Shown one piece after another: positions 21,985-30,282 of a DNA stretch of 40,837 bases; positions within the stretch are counted from its first letter, which is position 1; every line of letters begins with the position of its first letter. A program made the position numbers and the translations under genes. The notes under the pieces were generated by a model. That model was not told the origin of the DNA and did no database searches. It worked only from the letters and a program-made list of their open reading frames with translations. Location of the stretch: positions 1-40,837 of IMG/VR virus record IMGVR_UViG_3300035198_000095. One strand, written 5' to 3'. This stretch comes from a virus.

Positions 21985-22608
21985 TTAACGCACACGAATT
22001 TTTAATCTGGGCGAGTAGAACGTATATCTACGCTTCCCTTCCCTACGCATAAGTTTTGCTAACTCATTATTAAACTTTGTTTCCCATTCTGCTGCCTTAT
22101 CTGACTGCTGGAAGTAATGAAATCCATCCGCAGTTGCTCCATCTATAAGCAGGTCTGCCCAGTAAGAACAGAGGTCATTTTCTTCAGATGCAGTATCAGT
22201 TAAATCTGCTAAATACTCGTAATACTTAAGTTTTAAAGTATATACCGCATCAGGAATAGGATAAAGCCAATACTTATCGTTCCAGACCCAGTAATTCGTA
22301 GGTTTTCCTGATTTATCTGTCTGGGTATAAGAGCGCTCTGCTTCTGAACCCACCCATTTAACTAAGTAATACTTGGTAGTTGAGCTTACCAACCACATAT
22401 GCAACTCATCTTTATATCTTGAAGGGAAAACATAACTTTGAGTAGAAGCAACTGTATTTACCGAATAATCTCCTTCCATAAAGGAGAAGTTATCCATTGA
22501 ACAAATCTGGTCCTGACGGTTGTTCAACCATTGCAGAACTAAAGTCGTGGTGGCGTCGCTTCTATTTAAATTGGCTTGCACCTGGTCTATGATTGCTGAT
22601 GAATTCAC
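21985..22608 (-). CDS. P22 gp4-like head-tail adaptor
   Basis: 207 residues. The N-terminal helices (IIDQVQANLNRSDATTTLVLQWLNNRQDQICSMDNFSFM) followed by beta strands with Tyr/Trp and a closing helical part (YWADLLIDGATADGFHYFQQSDKAAEWETKFNNELAKLM) match the gp4-type tail accessory factor. It binds the portal and extends the DNA channel. Its position before the muramidase and the gp10-like gene supports this. Confidence 0.65.
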   Translation of the reverse strand: MNSSAIIDQVQANLNRSDATTTLVLQWLNNRQDQICSMDNFSFMEGDYSVNTVASTQSYVFPSRYKDELHMWLVSSTTKYYLVKWVGSEAERSYTQTDKSGKPTNYWVWNDKYWLYPIPDAVYTLKLKYYEYLADLTDTASEENDLCSYWADLLIDGATADGFHYFQQSDKAAEWETKFNNELAKLMRREGKRRYTFYSPRLKIRVR

Positions 22609-23042
22609 CTTATCCTCCTTAAATATTCTTGAGCCCTAATCTTTCGAGAAGCAGGAATTTTTCTTCCTCGCTTATAACCTGTCGGACCTAAATTCCAAAT
22701 TTTTTGCAAAGTATCAAACATTTTTGGAATATCCAATTTAGGTGAATGTAAAAAATGCCAAAGAAGTAAATCTCCGTAACTATGAGCTGCAGGTTCATAA
22801 TAAGGAGAAGTAGGAGTAATTACCTCTCGCCAAGGGATATTCCTGAACTCTGGATAATATGTCTGGACATCTTTATAAGCTACAGGCGTTAAACCTAAAG
22901 CTCCATAACCTATTCTATCAGGATGAAGATAACTTGGTGGAACAAGCTTTCCTGATGTTTCTAATTCTGCTAAACCTGGTCTTAATAGAGACCAGAGTTC
23001 AGGAGTTAGATATTTATATTTCGGTTCTCTAAATTCATCCAT
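22605..23042 (-). CDS. SLT-type murein transglycosylase / lysozyme
   Basis: 145 residues. It has the lytic transglycosylase order: ETSG with the catalytic Glu (residue 28), RIGYGALGLTPVAYKDV (the G-A-x-G-L...P motif), a middle helix (YGDLLLWHFL), and NLGPTGYKRGRKI...YLRRI (the NAGP-type motif and terminal helix). Such enzymes cut the peptidoglycan glycan strand. I see no other lysis enzyme in the genome, so this is the endolysin candidate; a virion-bound role is equally possible because it overlaps the adaptor gene by four bases. Similarity is judged by motif only. Confidence 0.6.
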   Translation of the reverse strand: MDEFREPKYKYLTPELWSLLRPGLAELETSGKLVPPSYLHPDRIGYGALGLTPVAYKDVQTYYPEFRNIPWREVITPTSPYYEPAAHSYGDLLLWHFLHSPKLDIPKMFDTLQKIWNLGPTGYKRGRKIPASRKIRAQEYLRRIR

Positions 23043-23094
23043 AGTTTTACAATTGGCTCAGAGCGCCAAGCTGAAATGGTTATATCTTCTCTAT

Positions 23095-23226
23095 TTAATG
23101 TCCTGTTTTCATATGTAGAAGTCTCAGTGCTCTTTTTGCATTCTCTGGACTTTTGCATCTTTGCTTTATTTTCCAAGTTCCACCTTTCTTGTGGTAAATA
23201 ACACTACCTACTCTTTTATAGGGCAT
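23095..23226 (-). CDS. 43-residue basic protein
   Basis: ATG at 23226 follows AAAGGAGG by 4 nt, overlapping the end of the previous gene by 11 bases. The product has a strand-strand-helix layout (YKRVGSVIYHKKGGTWKIKQRC then KSPENAKRALRLLHM) and a high Lys/Arg content. Short proteins of this shape are known in phage genomes, but no function is recognised. Confidence 0.6.
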   Translation of the reverse strand: MPYKRVGSVIYHKKGGTWKIKQRCKSPENAKRALRLLHMKTGH

Positions 23227-23425
23227 TTTTCCTCCTTTTTTCACCAATAGGAATACCAATTGGGCCTCTCCCTCTACCTATCCCTAATCCTCTACCCATT
23301 CCTCTTGAACGAATTTTCCGTCCACCCATACCAGCTGCCCATCCTTCAGGTGTTCCAGGTTTTGCTCTTATATAATCTCTGGGGTTCTTTGCATAACCTC
23401 TTGCTCCTGGTTCTCTACACTTCAT
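23216..23425 (-). CDS. Gly/Arg-rich small protein, paralogue of the next
   Basis: 69 residues. It starts MKCREPGARGYAKN, almost the same as the neighbouring gene (MKCREAGARGYNPG). The second half is an RG-rich tract (GMGRGLGIGRGRGPIGIPIG) of low complexity. Very basic, so nucleic-acid contact is likely. ATGA overlap with the gene upstream. No known function. Confidence 0.55.
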   Translation of the reverse strand: MKCREPGARGYAKNPRDYIRAKPGTPEGWAAGMGGRKIRSRGMGRGLGIGRGRGPIGIPIGEKRRKNAL

Positions 23426-23655
23426 CTTTTCCTCCTTTTTTTAGAAATTGTTTTTACTTCTTTACTTCCCACATAGCGGATATGCTCTGCTTTGGTTCTT
23501 CCGCCTCTTGGACCTTCTCCCGCCATTTTCTGAACGTGAATATAAACTCCAGGACGAGGCTTAATTGTTCTCCACTCCCCTGCTTTTGCTGCTGGCTCGT
23601 TTCCAATTGCGTGCCCTGGGTTATAACCACGAGCACCTGCTTCTCTACACTTCAT
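23422..23655 (-). CDS. Basic small protein, paralogue of the previous
   Basis: 77 residues, same N-terminal motif with one change, then PAAKAGEWRTIKPRPGVYIHVQKMAGEGP and a basic tail (KKRRKR). The shared start and tandem order suggest duplication. Coupled by ATGA on both sides. Function unknown. Confidence 0.55.
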   Translation of the reverse strand: MKCREAGARGYNPGHAIGNEPAAKAGEWRTIKPRPGVYIHVQKMAGEGPRGGRTKAEHIRYVGSKEVKTISKKRRKR

Positions 23656-23807
23656 TGTTTATCACCTCCCGCTTTTGCTTCTTCCTCTGCCAGTTCCTTC
23701 AGCAATTTTTGCTTCTTTTCCTCTAATATTCTGAATTGCTGTTGCAAATTGTCTTGCTGTTTGAGAATATCAAAGATATCTGCTTTTAGATTTACCATAT
23801 CTGACAT
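23652..23807 (-). CDS. 51-residue coiled-coil protein
   Basis: ATG at 23807 with AAGGAGG upstream; the stop overlaps the next ATG. It is a single charged helix with heptad spacing, from residue 10 to 45 (ILKQQDNLQQQFRILEEKK). Such short coiled coils often serve as scaffolds or trimer stems. No family recognised. Confidence 0.6.
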   Translation of the reverse strand: MSDMVNLKADIFDILKQQDNLQQQFRILEEKKQKLLKELAEEEAKAGGDKQ

Positions 23808-23823
23808 ATTTCCTCCTTATCAA

Positions 23824-24024
23824 TCATAAAACTTCCTTTACTGATACTATCCCCAATTTCTCCGCCTCTAAAAGCAAGGCGTCAATCTGGGCGATTTCCT
23901 CCTGTATCCTTATCATATCATTTTGGAGACCCTTTTTTCTTTCCTGTAATTCTTCTATGTTATAGACTGTCTCTTGGGTTTCTATTTTGCTAAAAGTATT
24001 GTCGTCAATCTTTCTATAAGCCAT
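23824..24024 (-). CDS. 66-residue coiled-coil protein
   Basis: Start at 24024 (AAGGAGG, 6 nt); longer frames have no ribosome site. A short N-terminal strand segment (YRKIDDNTFSKIETQETVYNI) leads into a coiled coil (ELQERKKGLQNDMIRIQEEIAQIDALLLEAEKLG). This layout resembles short phage proteins near fibre genes. Function unknown. Confidence 0.6.
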   Translation of the reverse strand: MAYRKIDDNTFSKIETQETVYNIEELQERKKGLQNDMIRIQEEIAQIDALLLEAEKLGIVSVKEVL

Positions 24025-24038
24025 ATAAAACCTCCTTT

Positions 24039-25160
24039 TTAATGAACGACGCAAACAGTATCTGGGTCTCCGCCTGTCCTGTAAAAACTTCCCACCGCAA
24101 GCCCCCCAGCTACTGCTGCTGCATTATTAGCATAGACAGGAAGCCCTGTTACATTAAAAGTATAAGAAGCTAACGACCTTTTATTAAAAAATACTCCCGT
24201 CACTCCCGCATCGCTTCCCCATTGTAGACGCATCAGTTCATTGGCTTCTACGGGTATATTGGTGTTAATCCCATACATCCACTTATGAACGCCTATCGGA
24301 GAAATCACGCCTTGCTCTGGAGCGTTAAGCTGGGACATTGCCATATATTGAGAAGCAGCCGTTGCCTGCGTTTTCCAGCCCTGCGAATACCACGTAATCG
24401 GACCAGTATATTGGTCAAGCGAAGATGTGGCGGCAGTAGAATTAACAAGATAAAATACTTTCGGGACTACTTTTATGGTTTCTCCCACGCCAGAACAGCT
24501 AATCATAAATCCATTAGCAATATCCATATAAAATGGGTAGTCAGTCCAAGACCCCGCTCCGAACTTATAGGCATACTTAAAGGTTAAACTATCGGCACTG
24601 CCAGAAGGAGTAATATATTGAGCCCACTGATATTGCTGGTTAGTCGCTCCTTTGCCTTGTGCCGAAAGAATTAAAGCAGGCGAAAGGCGGAAGGTTGGCG
24701 AAGCACTTACATCGGTCGGGTTTCTTAAAAGCATTCCGATGCCAGCAAAAGTCCCTCCCGGCGTTGAGTCTGAAAACTCCCAAGTGTTGGCTGGTGTTGC
24801 CGTTCCAAAGCCAATCTTATCTGTGTATCCAGCCACATTTACCGCCAAAGTTGGACTATCAACTACAAGAGAGCCAAAAGTGCCGAGACCTGTGGTGGTA
24901 AGATTATAAGCCCCCAAATCCAAATCCCCTGTCAATGGGTCATTAGAGGCGTCAAGTTTGAGGTAGCGGGTATCTAAAGTAGTAAGACCTGCCAAATCTT
25001 GATATTCACCCACATTTTCAGAAAGTCTTAATTTATCTGTTATAGAACTATAAAATATTCTGGCGGTATCTAAAGGCGCAACTGGAGGCTCACTCATACC
25101 TTCCCATTGCTCTACATCAATTACATCAAAAGATTTTCCATCAATATAAATTTCTGCCAT
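24039..25160 (-). CDS. Receptor-binding tail fibre/spike protein
   Basis: 373 residues. N-terminal attachment part, then typical fibre repeats (TRYLKLDASNDPLTGDLDLGAYNLTTTGLGTFGSLVVD) and a beta-rich body. The end (GLPVYANNAAAVAGGLAVGSFYRTGGDPDTVCVVH) is a common closing motif of phage fibres and spike-like proteins. Preceded by a long coiled-coil gene; together these could form a fibre stem and tip. Confidence 0.75.
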   Translation of the reverse strand: MAEIYIDGKSFDVIDVEQWEGMSEPPVAPLDTARIFYSSITDKLRLSENVGEYQDLAGLTTLDTRYLKLDASNDPLTGDLDLGAYNLTTTGLGTFGSLVVDSPTLAVNVAGYTDKIGFGTATPANTWEFSDSTPGGTFAGIGMLLRNPTDVSASPTFRLSPALILSAQGKGATNQQYQWAQYITPSGSADSLTFKYAYKFGAGSWTDYPFYMDIANGFMISCSGVGETIKVVPKVFYLVNSTAATSSLDQYTGPITWYSQGWKTQATAASQYMAMSQLNAPEQGVISPIGVHKWMYGINTNIPVEANELMRLQWGSDAGVTGVFFNKRSLASYTFNVTGLPVYANNAAAVAGGLAVGSFYRTGGDPDTVCVVH

Positions 25161-26056
25161 TATACCTTCGTCTCCAATTTTTCTATCTCATCTTTAATTC
25201 CTTTATCAATAATAAGTTTCTGAACTTTTAATTCTCGCAACTGAATTCTTTTTTCTCTATCTTCTAATGCTTTTTCTCGGGAACTTAATTCCAATTCCTT
25301 ATTTTCTAAATCCTTTTTTTGAGCTTCCGAAGAAGCAAGTTGAGAATTTATCTGTGTTTCTTTCTTCTGTAGAGAAGCAATTTTTGAGCGCTCTTGCGCA
25401 ATTAAATCGTCTAATTCTTTTTGTTTAATAGCAACTTCTTGAATCTGTGCAGTAGGAAAGAGCAATTCTATCTCTTTTTGTTTTTGGATTAAAGCAGCTT
25501 TATCGGCTTCTAATAACTTTTTAGTGCGTTCATTTTCATTAAGTAGGTTCTTTAGCTTCTCATTGTGAAGTTCTGTCTCGTGTTTTAAGGAATTCAAGCT
25601 CTCAACCAAATTATCCGCAGCTGCTTTTTTCTCGGCGCTTGATTTTATGAGTTCATCGATTTGCTGAACTCTTAATACCAACGCTTCTTCTTTGGCTTTT
25701 AACTCTTCTTGCTTAGTATTCAAATATTCTTCAGTAGTTTTTAAGTTCTTTGTTAATAAAATTAACCTTGCTTCATCTTCTTCTATAAATCTTTTTTCTT
25801 GGGCTATTTTTTGCCACTCTTGGTCAAGCAAAAGTTTTTGTTGAGCTTTAAAAGAAGAAAAGTTATGTTCTTCTTCATCAAATTGTTTTTCCAATTCTTC
25901 AATCTGGGCAATTAAATCTTCTTTCTTTTTCTCTAACTCTCTCACCGCTAAAGTTGTCTTATCTAAAAGTTCAGCTTTGGTAGTAAGTTGATTTTGTAAT
26001 TGTTGTGATTGAAGCTGTAATTGTTTTATTTTTTGCTGTAATTCTTCAACTTCCAT
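25160..26056 (-). CDS. Long coiled-coil protein
   Basis: 298 residues, one nearly continuous coiled coil rich in Glu, Lys, Gln and Leu with clear heptads throughout, no Cys or Pro. Length would give a rod of about 40 nm if dimeric or trimeric. It lies between a beta-rich surface protein and the fibre gene (start/stop overlap at 25160), so a fibre stem is likely. Not similar to any named family by eye. Confidence 0.65.
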   Translation of the reverse strand: MEVEELQQKIKQLQLQSQQLQNQLTTKAELLDKTTLAVRELEKKKEDLIAQIEELEKQFDEEEHNFSSFKAQQKLLLDQEWQKIAQEKRFIEEDEARLILLTKNLKTTEEYLNTKQEELKAKEEALVLRVQQIDELIKSSAEKKAAADNLVESLNSLKHETELHNEKLKNLLNENERTKKLLEADKAALIQKQKEIELLFPTAQIQEVAIKQKELDDLIAQERSKIASLQKKETQINSQLASSEAQKKDLENKELELSSREKALEDREKRIQLRELKVQKLIIDKGIKDEIEKLETKV

Positions 26057-26065
26057 TATTCCCCC

Positions 26066-26416
26066 TTATTTTTGTTGCCCATAGGGTTCAGCAATTATAG
26101 TTACATAAACTATTCCTGTTGCACCCGCATTTGTGCAGGCAACCTTTACCTCATCTCCGTCCATAAAGATACAATCTCCTGAAGGTCTAAAGACATAGTT
26201 TTGAGCCGCACTTAAAGAAGTAGAATCTAAGACCACATCGTAATTTGAGCCTGTTCCATTGTCTAAAGTTACGGTTACGGTCTCGGTGATATTAGTGCTT
26301 GCTTTTAATAATACTTGGCAAAGCTTAAAATTAGTTCCAAAAGATGTAGTATAACTCAACGCTGCGCTTGCTAAATTCTGACTGGTATTAGCCCTTAAAT
26401 ACTGAACTTTTTCCAT
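26066..26416 (-). CDS. Beta-rich virion surface protein
   Basis: 116 residues from the ATG at 26416 (GGAGG, 6 nt). Beta strands predominate, with Thr/Ser-rich strand-turn patterns (ITETVTVTLDNGTGSNYDVVLDS) and a DGDEVKVACTNAGATGIVYVTIIAEP end. It looks like a fibre-tip or head-decoration domain. Confidence 0.55.
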   Translation of the reverse strand: MEKVQYLRANTSQNLASAALSYTTSFGTNFKLCQVLLKASTNITETVTVTLDNGTGSNYDVVLDSTSLSAAQNYVFRPSGDCIFMDGDEVKVACTNAGATGIVYVTIIAEPYGQQK

Positions 26417-26428
26417 TTCCAACCTCCT

Positions 26429-26626
26429 TTACTTAAAATAATGTTTAATTTCTTCTCTTGGTGCTTCTGCCTTCATTTCTTCAAATCCTAATTTATCTAC
26501 GCATCTCTTACAGACTAATATTCCAGGTGTCTGCGGGTCTTCAACTAATTCTTCAATTAAATATTTCTTTCCACAGCGGTCGCAATAATAGTTCGCTACG
26601 ACCTCCTTTAAGTCTTCTAACCCCAC
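26429..26626 (-). CDS. Zinc-ribbon protein
   Basis: 65 residues from a GTG start. CDRC (residues 15-18) and CKRC (residues 39-42) form one zinc-ribbon site, with an acidic C-terminus. It follows the interrupted GT9-like gene directly. A small accessory factor of unknown role. Confidence 0.6.
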   Translation of the reverse strand: MGLEDLKEVVANYYCDRCGKKYLIEELVEDPQTPGILVCKRCVDKLGFEEMKAEAPREEIKHYFK

Positions 26627-27529
26627 TTATACCACCGCCCTTTCTAAAGTCTTTGTATAAAGGACTTCTTTAAGTTTTGGTTTTATGCGATTAAAAATTC
26701 TATCAGGACTATCATAAGTAAATCCCAAATAATCCCGCCTTTCAATAGTTTCAGGGTCAGGATGAGACCAGATGAGTTCTCTTTGATGTTTAGGCCATAA
26801 AACTGCACAGGGCTTATTTAAAACATTTCTTATACAATTAAGCCCTGAAGAAAAGCCCACATAATAATCTAACCTGTCCAAAATCCTGATTGCGTCAGAA
26901 ATAGTTGTCTTGCCGACTAAATCTATCAAAGGAAAATCATCTTTGAGCATTCCTTTTATTTCTTGAATTGTATCTAAATCCCAATATCCGCCTAAAGCCA
27001 CAAATGTAAAATCAGGGAATTCTTTGTGGACTAATTGTAAGAATTCAACCCAAGTTTCGGGCATCCAAGCGTTCCAATTACGAATTCCTTGAATAGAAGC
27101 TGTATGGAAGCCAAAACTTGGGGAGTTAATATGAAATTTCAAGTTCTCATCTTTAAGATTAAACTTGAAGTGGTAATTCGGCTCTAAATCTGGAAGCCAA
27201 TCTTTTAAAGGTCTGCCTTGACCTAAATGTTCATTGCTTTCAATGTAGATAATATCGTCTCCAAATGCGTTCAGATAATCCTGCCAAGTCCTTAAAGGAT
27301 AAAATCTTCTTTCCATTAAGAGAATATCTTGGTATGTATGCTTTCCTATTTTTCCTTCGCAGTTCTCTAATAAATCGCAGAATTCTTTGGTGCGCTGGGG
27401 ATAGCAATCAGGAGAATAGACCTCCCAGTGAACGTCCTTAATGGTTGAGAGTTTTACCCAAGTCCAGACGAAATCACCGAGCTAAATGCCCGCAGGAACT
27501 GCTATTTTATAGCATTTCTTTTCGGGCAT
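26627..27529 (-). pseudogene. GT9-like glycosyltransferase interrupted by in-frame TAG
   Basis: The full frame runs from ATG 27529 (AAGGAGG, 9 nt) to 26627, 300 codons, with one TAG at codon 16 (27482-27484). The text before (KIAVPAGI) and after (LGDFVWTWVKLSTIKDVHW) belongs to one N-terminal domain of the heptosyltransferase-like family. Removing TAGCTC would restore AGIGDFVWT, so a 6-base insertion may have caused it. Later parts are intact (SDAIRILDRLDYYVGFSSGLNCIRNVLNKPCAVLWP, the typical sugar-nucleotide domain). TAG is a normal stop in many other genes here. Restart at ATG 27316 would lack the first domain. Could be readthrough, a recent mutation or an assembly variant. Confidence 0.65.
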
Positions 27530-27608
27530 TGCACACCACCTCCTTAAATACTTGGGTATCTATGATTAACTCATTAGGTAACCCAAGTAACTCAAATCCT
27601 TCAGCCAT
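27507..27608 (-). CDS. 33-residue small protein
   Basis: ATG at 27608 overlaps the end of the methyltransferase gene and the stop overlaps the start of the GT9-like gene. The text (GFELLGLPNELIIDTQVFKEVVCNARKEM) looks protein-like, with one strand and one helix, but the ribosome site is weak. Coupled translation between two enzymes is the likely context. Confidence 0.4.
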   Translation of the reverse strand: MAEGFELLGLPNELIIDTQVFKEVVCNARKEML

Positions 27609-28086
27609 TTTTAATAAACCACCAATCTCCCGAGTCAGAAAATAATTTTAAGTTGTTTGCATTAGCAAAATCTTGAACTGCTTTCTGAACTCTACTATCA
27701 CCAAAATCGTGTCCACAAAGGATACCATTGTGAATAACTTTAGGATAAGATTTTATAATATCAGACCTACAACCTTCCTCTGAATGGTCTGCATCTATAT
27801 AAATAAAATCAAAGCGATTATCAGGCAGATAATTTATTACTTCTTTAGAATCTCCAATTAACCAAATAGTTTTATCCTTATAAGGCATTAAAAAACAAAG
27901 AGCGTGAAAAAGAATAGCCCAACTTGCTCCCTCTTTATACATATCAATCAAATAAATTTTCTTTACTTGTCGCCATAAGTCCAATATTTCCATTGCGTGA
28001 TAACCGTGTTGAACTCCAATTTCTGCACAGATTATTTCTTCTTTATCTTTAAAATGTTCTTTTGCAAATTTTATAGAAGGTCTCAT
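27601..28086 (-). CDS. SAM-dependent methyltransferase
   Basis: 161 residues from the ATG at 28086 (GGAG, 6 nt; overlaps the upstream stop as ATGA). It has the class I fold: a SAM motif (ICAEIGVQHGYHAMEIL), an acidic strand end (KIYLIDMY), then FDFIYIDADHSEEGCRSDI and NGILCGHDFG. This pattern fits Methyltransf_24/CmcI-type sugar or small-molecule methyltransferases. With the neighbouring glycosyltransferases, methylation of a glycan is likely. Confidence 0.7.
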   Translation of the reverse strand: MRPSIKFAKEHFKDKEEIICAEIGVQHGYHAMEILDLWRQVKKIYLIDMYKEGASWAILFHALCFLMPYKDKTIWLIGDSKEVINYLPDNRFDFIYIDADHSEEGCRSDIIKSYPKVIHNGILCGHDFGDSRVQKAVQDFANANNLKLFSDSGDWWFIKNG

Positions 28087-28985
28087 ACAAATCTCCACTT
28101 AAATCCCATATCACAATACGCATTTTCTAATTTAGGTTGCCATATAGGTGCTACTTTATTAACTATTTTCTCTCTTATCTTGCTTTCTATTTCTTCAGGA
28201 TATGCGCCAAAGATTTCTTTACATCTTTCTCTGTTTCCTTGATATGGAGCATTAGGATAAAATTTTTTAGGTTGTGACATTGCTCCCAAATGATAAAAAG
28301 GGTCAGTAGGAAAAGTATAAATTATTTTATCTGTAAGAAGCCAAATCTTATAAGATAGTATCTGGTCAAAGGCGTGCCATCTTAAATCGTATCCGCCAAC
28401 TTCCTGCCAAACTGAACGTCTGATACAGCTTCCTTGACCGTGAGCAGTTATTCCTAATGAAGGCATAGTTGTAGTGCGGGCATCTAATTGGATTGGCTCA
28501 CCAGTAAACCAAGTATCAAATGGCTTATTATAAAAAGCCTCCCGAGCTTCTAATTCATCAGAAGGAAGAATTCCCACTTTAGCAAGGTCAGGATGAGCCT
28601 GATAATGAGTTAAGTAAATTGCTCCTGTCATTTCTGCAATATCCTCTCCGAACTCTAACCAACGGATTATATTCTTAAACGGGTCTCCAGCAGATAATTG
28701 GTCATCTTCTAATAAGAATACCCAATCTGTCTCGCAATTTTCCAAAGCCTTTTGCGCTGTCCCCGTAGAATTGCCCCATTTTTCCAAATGAATATGTTTC
28801 CAATCAGGATACTTCTCCATAATTTCGCATAAATCAAAATGATTTTTAGTGTTCGGACAGAAATCCTCTACAACGATTTTCTCCTTTATTTGGCTCAAAT
28901 CTGCGGTAGAAAAACTCTTTAAGAGATAATCTACACGCTTTGCTCCATTAAAAGTCATCACACAAATCCCATAACTGTATCTCAT
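28083..28985 (-). CDS. Family-2-like glycosyltransferase (GT-A fold)
   Basis: 300 residues. The N-terminus (YSYGICVMTFNGAKRVDYLLKSF) and the WVFLLEDDQL acidic motif (DxD-like, near residue 95) are GT-A hallmarks. A later HAFDQILSYKIWLL segment could carry the catalytic acid. It would transfer a sugar from a nucleotide donor. Coupled by ATGA to both neighbours. Confidence 0.65.
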   Translation of the reverse strand: MRYSYGICVMTFNGAKRVDYLLKSFSTADLSQIKEKIVVEDFCPNTKNHFDLCEIMEKYPDWKHIHLEKWGNSTGTAQKALENCETDWVFLLEDDQLSAGDPFKNIIRWLEFGEDIAEMTGAIYLTHYQAHPDLAKVGILPSDELEAREAFYNKPFDTWFTGEPIQLDARTTTMPSLGITAHGQGSCIRRSVWQEVGGYDLRWHAFDQILSYKIWLLTDKIIYTFPTDPFYHLGAMSQPKKFYPNAPYQGNRERCKEIFGAYPEEIESKIREKIVNKVAPIWQPKLENAYCDMGFKWRFV

Positions 28986-30277
28986 CGGAATAATAATTTA
29001 TACTGTTTGTTCTTATACCACTTATAGAATTTTAAACCAAATTTTCCTTCTGGCAAGTTCATTATTTGCCAGATAAATTTCCTCAAAAACGGATAGTTCA
29101 CAATCAAAGCAAAATAGCGCTGTAGATTTCTTAATTGCTTTTTTGCTGTAAAATTCAAGACCGTATTCTCAAAGAAGTTTTCTTTAAAATCATCTCTCCC
29201 ATCCCAGAACTCATTTTTATATGCATAATTAGAAAGTGGCAATCTGGGATATGGCTGAAAGATTGATGCCCAGGCAATTAGAGGCTTAATCTTAATATTT
29301 AAATCTAAAGTCTCTAACATCTGGCTTAAACTCTCTCCAGGCAATCCTAACATATTCTCTGTTCTTATCTTTAATTTATACTTCTTTAAGAGCTCCACAC
29401 CTTTAAGAATCTGCTCATCTGTCATTGGTCGGTTCAATAGATTTTTCCTTAAGTAATAATTTCCGCACTCAACTGCGAAGGTTACGCCTGAGCAACCTGC
29501 TTCTTTTAAAGCAGAAGCTTTCTCTTCAGTTAACAACTCAATTCTAATCTGACAATGAAAGGGAATTTTTACTTTTTCTTTGTAGAGAGAAAGAAGTTCA
29601 AAAAAATTAGGATTAGTTAAAAACTCATCATCTTGGAAGAAAATAAATCTGGTAGGATATTTCTTTAATCCTAAACACTCTTCAATTACATTTTCTGGTG
29701 AGCGGTATCGCACCCAATTCTGGCTTTGGTAAAATGAGCGGTAGAGAGAATTATAGCAGTAGTGACAGTTGAAGTGACAGCCCCGAGAAGTAATGACATT
29801 TTTAATAGGATTGTTTCTATTCTCTGGATACTTGTAAAGAAATTCCCTGTCAGGAAAAGGAATTCTGTCAATATTCTCCTCCAAAGTCCTAAAATTAACT
29901 ATCCTTTTGAATTTACGCCTCAGTTGCCAGTCATCCAAGAACTCCACAAAAGACTTCTCCGCTTCTCCACGCACAATCACATCTACTCCCCTCTCATTTA
30001 CAAACTCAGGAAAATAAGTTGGGTGTGCTCCACCAAAAACAGAAAGAACTGGTAAAACACTCTTTATATTACGAGCAATCTCTAAATAATGTCTGTGCTT
30101 ACCCGTAGTTACAGAAAAAGCGATGATGTGCGGATAAAACTTCTTAATGTCCTCAAAGTTTAGAACATCCGTCTTAATTAAATCAACATCGTGACCCTTT
30201 TTTTTAAGGACTGAAGCAAGATACGCTATCCCAAGTGACTCGACTTGGAACGGGTCAGTAATAAAAAGAATGCGCAT
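28982..30277 (-). CDS. Radical SAM protein with B12-binding-like domain
   Basis: 431 residues. Residues 1-140 have the cobalamin-binding Rossmann-like pattern (LGIAYLASVLKKKGHDVDLI, then IIAFSVTT, VFGGAHPTYFPE, VIVRGEAEKSF), though the DxHxxG motif is missing. Then SRGCHFNCHYCYN gives the Cx3Cx2C cluster motif, followed by a radical SAM barrel (FIFFQDDEFLTN, IRIELLTEEKASALKEAGCSGVTFAVECGN, LGLPGES). It makes a 5'-deoxyadenosyl radical; substrates in this family include methyl transfer to unactivated carbon and C-C rearrangements. Its cassette of two glycosyltransferases and a methyltransferase points to a modified glycan or lipid. Confidence 0.75.
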   Translation of the reverse strand: MRILFITDPFQVESLGIAYLASVLKKKGHDVDLIKTDVLNFEDIKKFYPHIIAFSVTTGKHRHYLEIARNIKSVLPVLSVFGGAHPTYFPEFVNERGVDVIVRGEAEKSFVEFLDDWQLRRKFKRIVNFRTLEENIDRIPFPDREFLYKYPENRNNPIKNVITSRGCHFNCHYCYNSLYRSFYQSQNWVRYRSPENVIEECLGLKKYPTRFIFFQDDEFLTNPNFFELLSLYKEKVKIPFHCQIRIELLTEEKASALKEAGCSGVTFAVECGNYYLRKNLLNRPMTDEQILKGVELLKKYKLKIRTENMLGLPGESLSQMLETLDLNIKIKPLIAWASIFQPYPRLPLSNYAYKNEFWDGRDDFKENFFENTVLNFTAKKQLRNLQRYFALIVNYPFLRKFIWQIMNLPEGKFGLKFYKWYKNKQYKLLFR

Positions 30278-30282
30278 ATCAT

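Noticed and set aside
23260-23829. Plus-strand ORF of 189 codons
   Set aside because: It is the antisense of three closely packed minus-strand genes with good starts; composition rich in Phe/Ser/Cys as expected of a shadow frame.
24285-24909. Several plus-strand ORFs opposite the fibre gene
   Set aside because: All are antisense of a well-supported fibre gene and lack ribosome sites.
27482-27484. TAG reassigned to an amino acid in this phage
   Set aside because: At least eight other genes end in TAG at sensible places, and only one gene has an internal TAG; no suppressor tRNA was seen.
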